64,000 nt of DNA from Metridium senile. Lineage: Eukaryota > Cnidaria > Anthozoa > Actiniaria > Metridiidae. The position numbers and the translations under genes were made by a program. The notes beneath the pieces were generated by a model. That model was not told where the DNA came from. It saw only the letters and a list, made by a program, of their open reading frames with translations, and ran no database searches. The DNA is taken from the NCBI GenBank assembly GCA_949775045.1, contig OX459098.1, positions 20,842,375 through 20,906,374 of the forward strand. The letters run 5' to 3'. The first letter of the stretch is position 1, and every line of letters starts with the position of its first letter. Shown here piece after piece: positions 56,627 to 64,000 of the stretch.

Positions 56627-57333
56627 GGTATCAGGAGGGGTTGGGGACCTCTACTCACTCAAACTCAAATTATGCGCAAGCTTTGTAAAATATTCCAGTA
56701 AAAGTATATATTTTTTGAAAGCTTGATAAATGTAGTTTTTGAAAATTAATTCAAAATTTTCATTATTTAAAATGACGAAAATATATTCCGACTAAAGCGT
56801 GTTTTGACCTTACTTCGTTTGAAAAGCTCGAACTCTGTCAGGATTTCCGTCTCAGTGATAAAAATCACGTTAGCAGGCTCCTAATACATCAATTTCTAAA
56901 ACGGTATCTGCGATTTCTCATAACTGCTTCACATCAGCCGCTATTGAATCTCAAATACCGATGTTCGAATTTATCACATATAAGTGTACAAACTAAGAAT
57001 TATCTCAACAACGAAAACGAAAATAAAAATCGCTGGCACCGTTTTTTGGTTCCAGATTTGATTTATATTTGAGCAAAGTTTGAAATTAAACCATTGAATT
57101 GCAAGGAAACTAGAGCGCTTTCGTCTTTTCAAACGAAGTACGGTCAAAACACGCTTTAGTCGGAATATCTTTTTGTCGTTTTAAATAATGACATTTTTGA
57201 ATTAATTTTCAAAAACTACATTTATTCAGCTCTCAAAAAATATATACTTTTACTGGAATATATTACAAAGCTTGCGCATAATTTGAGTTTGCGTGAGTAG
57301 AGACAGTAGAGGTCCCCAACCCCTCCTGATACC
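56627..57333. mobile_element. TTAA-flanked long-TIR element, 707 bp
   Basis: The ends GGTATCAGGAGGGGTTGGGG and CCCCAACCCCTCCTGATACC are inverted, and similarity continues for about 220 bp (CAAATTATGCGCAAGC, AAACACGCTTTAGTCGGAA). TTAA lies on both sides (56623-56626, 57334-57337). No coding capacity was found. Confidence 0.88.
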
Positions 57334-57463
57334 TTAAATATTATTTCAAAGATTTACACATCATTTTAAAGCTAAATAACCATAGAATATGCCTGTGTAA
57401 TTTGTTTTACCAAAATGTTCATGTATAAAGAGTTGTGATGCTTTAAACTCAAAACGACCGTCT

Positions 57464-57970
57464 TTGTTTGAGCGAATTGATCTAAAAAAGTTCTCATTGT
57501 ATTGTCGCCTTTTCTGCATAACGTCAATCAGCACATACGTGCCTTCCAAAACGTGTGAGGCTTTGTCAATATTTCACTTAGGCCTCGTCTACACGAATCT
57601 GATCCGGCTGAAACCGCCTAGAAATATTTGCGTCCACACGAATCCTGTTGATCGTTTCCTATTCAAAAGTATGCGGTTTCGGTGACCGGATTCACTGGAT
57701 TCGTGTGGACGATAGGCCGATTCGCATCAAAAAGTATGCGGTTTCAAAAGTATCCGGATCCGTGTAGACGGGGTCTTAGTTTAGATATAAATTAGAGTTG
57801 AAGCCGGAGATTCAATTATTTTTGTGAAATTCGAAACTTTTGATCATAAATCTTAAACTAAGCTGTTATTCGACAAACGCTCACACGTTTTGCATTTTGT
57901 TGAGTTGATAATGCTACATGGCATTTTTCAGGCTATTTGGTTGAAAACCTTTTTAGATCAATTCGCTCAA
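57464..57970. repeat. Inverted repeat around the previous MITE
   Basis: GAGCGAATTGATCTAAAAAAG (57470) is complementary to CTTTTTAGATCAATTCGCTC (57948). The short minus-strand frame here (FEFKASQLFIHEHFG) is therefore probably part of a repeat. Confidence 0.55.
57581..57776. repeat. MITE with GCCTCGTCTACACG ends
   Basis: GGCCTCGTCTACACGAATC on the left mirrors GGATCCGTGTAGACGGGGTC on the right, and GTATGCGGTTTC occurs twice inside. Confidence 0.8.
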
Positions 57971-58580
57971 AGTTGTGTTATACGCATTAAACTCGAACAA
58001 AGTTACAAGGCTTTGAAGTTGTGTAAACATTCGGTCTCTATCTGTCATCGGGATCACGAAAGGTCACCGAACCAACCAACTCCAAGGGTTTTTCCTCTCT
58101 CTCTTTGCATGTAAGCGATATTAAAGCGGGTTTTAAAGTAAAACTTTCAACATATATCCGAACTGTAAACAGTCTTGCACGTTGTGTATGTTACTTATAA
58201 TAATTTGCCGTAAAAAGCTCCACAGGATTGAATCACGCAACACTGCGATTAGGACGGATTATGACACTTTCGTTGTTATATTTATTTGGCCATAAAATAC
58301 GTTTCGTTAAATATCTCGCTAAGGAAAATACATTTTCAAAAGATTTTGATTTTATTCGAAGGTTTATTCATCGACTAAAAAGTTCCTGAAAAACAAAATT
58401 GGCCAGATTATAGGTCTGAAACTAGACTGTAACCTTAATGAGTCCCCAGGCCCGTAGCTAGGATTTTGTGGGAGGGTGCTAATTTACAAAAAGTGGACCA
58501 ACCATACTTTATTTTTTTTAATAGTCCCATAGGATTCATAGGTATAGATAAATTATATAAAGAAACAATAGTTTGTTTAT

Positions 58581-58633
58581 ATCGATCAGTTATCGATTGA
58601 TCACGTTTCGTGATCAATCGATAACTGATCGAT
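58581..58633. repeat. Perfect 25-bp palindrome with a 3-nt loop
   Basis: The left arm ATCGATCAGTTATCGATTGA plus TCACG, the loop TTT, and an exact complementary right arm. It sits inside a region beginning with a CAGGCCCGTAGCTAGGATTT end at 58448. Confidence 0.95.
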
Positions 58634-58854
58634 TATAAATCAGCAATTTCTGGATTTTGTAGAAATCTGTGAAAAGGGCGTGGCTCTGAAAAACCATAGC
58701 ACGAGGGAAGTAGTAGCTACTGATTTATCATACAGAACAAAAACAAAATACAGAAGCAAAAATAATCCAGTTTAGACACTACTCTTAATTTACTGTGTAG
58801 TAATATAAAGTATTTTATAGTAAATATATGTGATAAAAAAGAAACAAAAAAAGG

Positions 58855-59260
58855 TTACTCAAAGTGGGGCTCGAACCCGGGTCCGTAAGATTGAATTGAT
58901 ATGCTAATATTATGCAAAACTTAAAAAAGGACCATACATCCAGACGTACAAAGCGCTGAATCGTCGTATGGATTTACATTAAGGCAGGAGATTTTGGGCA
59001 CCCACCATGCTATCGATTGCTGGCCTGACAGATAGTTTTGCAGTCAAAGAGGGAGGAAACGCTCGGATCCTAGGCCATTAATGAACGCACCTTACCGCTC
59101 CACCATCGTGTCTACCGATTGTTTTAGAGGACACAATAACCTAGTGTATCGCATGTATTGTTATGCAAATAGTCTTTTTTTCGTGGCGCGCGTGGTTAAT
59201 TCTCGGCATTTGTAACCGATGACCAGGGTTCGAGTCTTCGTGAGTCCCTTTTTTTTTTTT
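58855..59260. repeat. tRNA-like Pol III box modules (SINE-like)
   Basis: Three B-box-like motifs occur: minus strand GGGTTCGAGCCC (58868-58880), minus strand AGGATCCGAGC after GGTGGAGCGGTAAGG (59065-59110), and plus strand AGGGTTCGAGTC (59224-59236) followed by a T run. None folds into a convincing complete tRNA by eye. Confidence 0.45.
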
Positions 59261-59770
59261 ATTCCTACTTTTTATGTTGTTTAGCTTTCAATATATCATT
59301 TATATAGATATACTAGTCGTTTCTATCAAAAGTAAATTGCTGCGAGAAGTTTCCATAATATTCCACAGGCAGCACAATCTTGGCTATTCAGTAAGCGAAT
59401 ATGTAAGCATTATATTCGATAACTTGTCGAAATTGTACGTTTTTAGTAATATAATATAAATATGCATGCATGTGTTTAGCGCTCGTGGAGTAGCGTGATC
59501 GAATCTCGAATACGGTTACGTGATAAGTATTGCATGCATTGCTGTGTGTAACTAAACTGGCCGTTCGAAAAGTCGACTTATTATCTTCTTTAGCTTAAGA
59601 ATTTGCCACAAAATAGTCTCTAATTGCTAACAAATAGTGAAAAAGTTGAATGAATTTCATCGAAGGAGCTTTATTTACGTCCACTCAATACCACTGTTTG
59701 CATTACAGTTTTTGCAAAATTTAATGAACAAATGTAAGAATTATAACTTTATAAGTTTACTATTCATTAA

Positions 59771-60030
59771 CAGGCCCGTAGCTAGAATTTTTGTGGGAGG
59801 GTGCTAATTTACAAAAAGTGGACCAATACATAATCTCCAAATTTCTGCCATTTTGTTTGCCTTCTGAAACTTCCGAACCTCGTACATCTCTGCTTGAAAA
59901 ATTTATCGAGAAATTTATCGATATTTGTAGTAGACAAGACTCAGATCAAATCATTTGCCTAAAAAGCGGACCTTTTCATCGCGTGGGGGGTGCGAACGCA
60001 GCCCGTGCACCCCCTAGCTACGTGCCCGGT
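59771..60030. repeat. MITE with CAGGCCCGTAGCTAG ends
   Basis: The left end CAGGCCCGTAGCTAGAATTT and GTGGGAGGGTGC mirror GTGCACCCCCTAGCTACGTG at the right. The left end recurs at 58448-58505 together with AATTTACAAAAAGTGGACCA. Confidence 0.8.
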
Positions 60031-60256
60031 CCCTCCCAGGGGTTTTAGGGAACAAGCGCATTTATTAAGGGAGCATTACGAACCGGAGACCTATTTTTTT
60101 GTAAAAACCGCAAATATGCGGCTCCGCGAGCCGAATGTTTGTGGTCAGAGAACAAAAGCAGAGGTTTTGCTACGCCATGGGGGATTAGTTCTCTCTAGCA
60201 GGGTAAACGTTATAGCATGCGGTATATCTGTCGACGGATTATAATTTCATGATGTA

Positions 60257-60420
60257 CAAACTTCAGCGCGTTTCTCAGTTTAATATTATTACATAAAGGG
60301 ACACTGATTATAAGCGCTTGAATAAAGCAAACTTCAGCACGTATCTCAGTTTAATATTATTACATAAAGGGCCACTGATTATAAGCGCTTGAATAAAACA
60401 AACTTCAGCGCGTATCGTCA
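60257..60420 (+). repeat. Tandem 72-bp duplication
   Basis: Two full copies and the start of a third: AAACTTCAGC(G/A)CGT, CAGTTTAATATTATTACATA and CACTGATTATAAGCGCTTGA. Confidence 0.9.
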
Positions 60421-61231
60421 ATCATTAATATTTTGTTCGTTCGATGCGTAACAAAGACTGCGTTGTTAACACTATTCATTCGAACTAAAGCTCTAAAATA
60501 TCTCAAGATATCCTATAAATAAAACCGTTCTTTACTGATAAAATCAAACAAATAGAGTAATTTTCAAAAACACGCAAAATAATTATCAAAGTGATAAATA
60601 TTAATAATCTATAGCTCCATTGTCAGTTTCTTAAATGATGAAGCACAAATAGATCAAATTAAAATATACTCTATTTACCAAATTGTTACGATTGTTCAAA
60701 TATATATGCATAGTGATGGTAAATTCTGATGTAAAATTATAGAAAAACAAACTATAGACAAAAAAATTACCGACAATGGAATGACAAACTCGCGAGCGAA
60801 TACGGACAGCAATTCATGATCAACATAAACAAATTACTGTGGCGATGGTGTGCGTTTTAAGAGTTTACTGTCCACGCGCAGTAACGTTATAGAGTCATAG
60901 AAATCAATTGTGAGTCAGTAAATAGATTTACACTGGATTTTGTAGTCACTCTTCCATCCTATTATAGGCTCATATAATCACAAAGGGGAATTTTATTTCA
61001 CAATAATTTTAAAATCAGTATTACTTATATATCTACAGTTCAATAATGACTGCAATATATATCACAATGACAATAATAATTAATTACAAGTTCCGATTTG
61101 TGCATTAAAAAAAAGAAATGATATAGAGTGTTTCTTTACTGAATAATAATATAAAAACTATTAAAAAGATGATACTATATAATTATGAATATAAAAAGTT
61201 TACAATATTTACAAAATGATAATGAAAACAT
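60421..61231. other. No gene seen
   Basis: AT-rich sequence without recognisable exons or clear repeats on either strand. Confidence 0.4.
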
Positions 61232-62200
61232 AAACTCCGCTGGTTTCGGGCGACTACACCTAGAAACCACTAAGGAAAGATTTCATTTTGAAGTTTTCTT
61301 TTTTTATGAAGTTATTTCTTGATTTGATTGTAAAATTACAAGTATAAAAAAAAAAAACTACAACACGTAGTCTCTCACAGAATTACGGGCGAAACACCTG
61401 GTAACTCCGCTGGTTTCGGGCGACTACACCTAGAAACCACTAAGAAAATATTTCATTTTGAAGTTTTCTTTTTTTATGAAGTTATTTCTTGATTTGATAG
61501 TAAAATTACAAGTATAAAAAAAAAAACTACAACACTTAGTCTCTCACAGAATTACGGGCGAAACACCTGGTAACTCCGCTGGTTTCGGGCGACTACACCT
61601 AGAAACCACTAAGGAAAGATTTCATTTTGAAGTTTTCTTTTTTTATGAAGTTATTTCTTGATTTGATAGTAAAATTACAAGTATAAAAAAAAAAAACTAC
61701 AACACTTAGTCTCTCACAGAATTACGGGCGAAACACCTGGTAACTCCGCTGGTTTCGGGCGACTACACCTAGAAACCACTAAGGAATTCGAAAGATTTCA
61801 TTTTGAAGTTTTCTTTTTTTATGAAGTTATTTCTTGATTTGATAGTTAAATTACAAGTATAAAAAACAAACTACAGAATAACGGGCGAAACACCTGGTAA
61901 CTCCGCTGGTTTCGGGCGACTACACCTAGAAACCACTAAGGAAAGATTTCATGTTGAATTTATATTTTTTTTGCAAGTTATTTCTTGATTTTGATATCAA
62001 AATTACAAATATAAAAAACAAACTACAACAATTAGTCTCTCACAGAATTACGGGCGAAACACCTGATAACTCCGCTGGTTTCGGGCGACTACACCTAGAA
62101 ACCACTAAGGAAAGCTTTCATGTTGAAGTTTTCTTTTTTATGCAAGTTATTTCTTGATTTGATAGTAACATTACAAGTATGAAAAACAAACGGGAAATAT
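61232..62200 (+). repeat. Satellite array, ~170-bp unit, six copies
   Basis: Units start near 61232, 61402, 61572, 61742, 61899 and 62068 with AACTCCGCTGGTTTCGGGCG, then ACTACACCTAGAAACCACTA, TTATTTCTTGATTTGAT and CTCTCACAGAATTACGGGCG. A degenerate seventh piece lies at 62390-62450. Confidence 0.95.
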
Positions 62201-62639
62201 TTCATTTTGAAGTTTTATTTGTAAGCATGATAAAAGCAAGTATGATCACATAAAATCAGCCAGTACAGAAAAAATGACTTGAAATCTAGTGAATAGTTAG
62301 GCAAAAATAAGCACAATTACTCGCCAGTCTGCATTTGTTACATACTATGCACATTGACGAATATCTAAGTCATTATGGGTAACACAGAGCTACGGGCAAC
62401 AACACCTGGTAATCCTGCTGCTTTCGGGCGACAACACCTAGAAAGCATTGCAGTACATTCCCAAATACTTCTTCTGTTTTAACCACCCTCTCCCCCATTG
62501 ATGTGTTGGTACTAATACCTGCTTTTTGACGTGTGTTTTTACATTGACCAAATCTTCACCCATGCACAAATTACTACCTTTCTTCTAATCTAGCTGCCTT
62601 CTACATTCTCCTAACAGTTTTTTAAAACTTCCATCCGTT

Positions 62640-63245
62640 ACCACCACCAATGTTTTATATTTATCTATTCATCTATTCATTCATACAATTTATTTTTTTC
62701 TCATCAGTTTCACATCTATCTATCCATTTATTTAACTATCTATTCATGTATTCCTTTATTTATTTATTTATTTATTTATTCATTTATTCTTTTTCGATTT
62801 CTTGACTTATCAATTTACTCATTTATCTTTTTTTTCTCCATCCATTTTTGCATCTATCTTTTCATTTATTCATTCATCCATTGATTGAAGTATTTTATTC
62901 ATTTTTCAGCCATCCATCTATCTATTTATTTATTTATTTATCTTTTTCATTCTCTCTCTTGCATTTTTCCATTCCTCACCCATTTTCAATTCATCATTCA
63001 TTCTTCATCCATCATTCTTTATTCATTCATCATCCATCACTCATTCCTCATTTCTCCATTTACCCTTTCACTTCATTTATCTATTTGTTTTCAATCCATC
63101 TATCTATTTATTTATTAGTTTATTTATTTATTTATTTATTTATTCATTCACATATTACCTATTTATTTATTTAATCATTTACTCGTTTATTTACTTATTC
63201 ATTTACTCATTCCTCCATTCATTAATTGGCTGTTTATTTATTTAT
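62640..63245. repeat. ATTT/CATT low-complexity tract
   Basis: Pyrimidine-rich TTTATTTATTCATCC repeats. The plus-strand FIHPSIYLFIYL-type frames are artefacts. Confidence 0.9.
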
Positions 63246-63420
63246 ATATAGGTGTTTTTTTTCATCCATTTTTTCATTTTTTCACAGGTTAAATGTCTTC
63301 ACTCTAACCGTGAAACACTAATTAATAAATTGTCAAAAATAGTGCTAGTTGAACAACAGAAAACAATAGAATTAGCATAAAATAGTAGAATTTAGTATTA
63401 GTAATATTTCATGGATATAG

Positions 63421-63582
63421 AGTGGTTTTCATTAACCCGTGAAACACACTTTAGTGTATTACACACTATTACACTTTGGTTGTTTTGTATTTTATTGTCT
63501 TACACAACTATTACGATCTATTACACTTTAGCTATTACACTTTGTTTCACGGGTTAATGACAACCATTCTATTGTTTGCACT
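63421..63582. repeat. Inverted-repeat element with ATTAACCCGTGAAAC arms
   Basis: The left arm GAGTGGTTTTCATTAACCCG and the right arm CGGGTTAATGACAACCATTC enclose several TATTACACT motifs. A related CCGTGAAACACTAATTAA occurs at 63309. Confidence 0.75.
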
Positions 63583-63759
63583 CTAACCTTACAAATTTTT
63601 CACTATAAACTTACTCAAGCGTACCAATGAATTTGCTAATCAAACAATGAAGATATAACCCGTGTTATTATTTAACACAACTGAATCGATCATAAAGCTT
63701 ATATTGTTCGTAACATGATCATAAGCTTACCTTAGTTCGACATAAATTCGTGAAATTGA

Positions 63760-64000
63760 TCATTTTTTGCCATCCTTTGTCAACCTTATGGGAGTTGAAG
63801 TTTGTGGTATATCATGATCGAGTGACTTTAACTTCCCTTCGAGATCATGTATTTGTCTTTCAATTTGCCGAATACGTTCCTGGCTCTTTTAAAGATCGCT
63901 TTTGCATGACGAACATATATTTTGGTGGGCTTTGTAGTTGCATATAATGATTCAATTCTACTTTATTTATAGCCTCTGCCATTTCGTGTAAGAAGGTCGA
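63760..64000 (-). CDS. Candidate 3' end of a coiled-coil gene, cut by the window edge
   Basis: Minus strand: a frame open to the edge (STFLHEMAEAINK, 64000-63962) meets a GTAGAA donor. A possible acceptor at 63886 gives SQERIRQIERQIHDLEGKLK and SLDHD before a TGA at 63760. The join is in phase and heptad-like. The intron would be only about 76 nt and there is no family match, so this is tentative. Confidence 0.3.

Noticed and set aside
57361..57549. Minus-strand frame GRFEFKASQLFIHEHFG considered as an upstream macroglobulin exon
   Set aside because: It has no valid donor, and part of it lies in an inverted repeat shared with 57948-57970.
59180..59255. Complete tRNA gene on the plus strand
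   Set aside because: The B box and T run are present, but the A box is imperfect and the acceptor arms do not pair convincingly.
61232..62200. Regular array that superficially looks like a CRISPR
   Set aside because: This is an animal genome; the whole 170-bp unit repeats, there are no unique spacers, and no cas genes are present.
62848..63174. Plus-strand frame rich in Phe, Ile, His and Tyr
   Set aside because: It is the translation of a TTTATTTATTCATCC low-complexity tract.

Overview
The window is animal (metazoan) genomic DNA: AT-rich, intron-dense, with GT-AG introns plus one AT-AC intron, and crowded with inverted-repeat (MITE-like) elements, microsatellites and retroposon tails. The sodium channel has a glutamate at the domain III selectivity position and MFL in place of the IFM inactivation motif, as in the non-vertebrate NaV2 type. 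Together with the repeat landscape this suggests a cnidarian, most likely an anthozoan. That is an inference; no marker gene fixes the species.

Layout. (1) 940-8202, + strand: the 3' half of a voltage-gated sodium channel alpha-subunit gene, eleven exons from the II-III linker to the stop; the 5' half lies off the left edge. (2) 8203-10930: no gene, several tandem-repeat families. (3) 10931-44233, + strand: one 33-kb kinesin gene. I assembled 22 exons whose phases all agree and whose summed length is an exact multiple of three, giving a predicted protein of about 3,400 residues; a single 7.6-kb exon encodes most of a coiled-coil tail. Its introns carry a complete-looking 5.9-kb ISL2EU-type DNA transposon with two convergent genes (19136-25010), a short-TIR element with 8-bp target duplications that contains a LINE fragment (26458-27774), and a 5-kb TTAA-flanked long-TIR element with further elements nested in it (38603-43619). 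(4) 44234-46637: intergenic, MITEs and a poly-G hairpin. (5) 46638-55866, - strand: the 3' half of a thioester-containing alpha-2-macroglobulin/CD109-like gene, fourteen exons, convergent with the kinesin. Its most 5' recognisable exon opens with an in-frame stop, and I see no upstream exons before the right edge, so it may be a 5'-truncated gene. (6) 55867-64000: almost entirely repeats (a third TTAA element, hairpins, tRNA-like modules, a 170-bp satellite, low-complexity tracts), with a weak candidate coiled-coil gene end at the right edge.

The three host genes are not functionally linked in any visible way. The main points of interest are how mobile DNA shapes them: exon pieces copied into introns, splice donors duplicated or built at element ends, a U12-type intron inside an ion-channel voltage-sensor domain, and a two-gene transposon whose second protein joins SWIM, YqaJ-like nuclease, two PHD fingers and a Ulp1-like protease.
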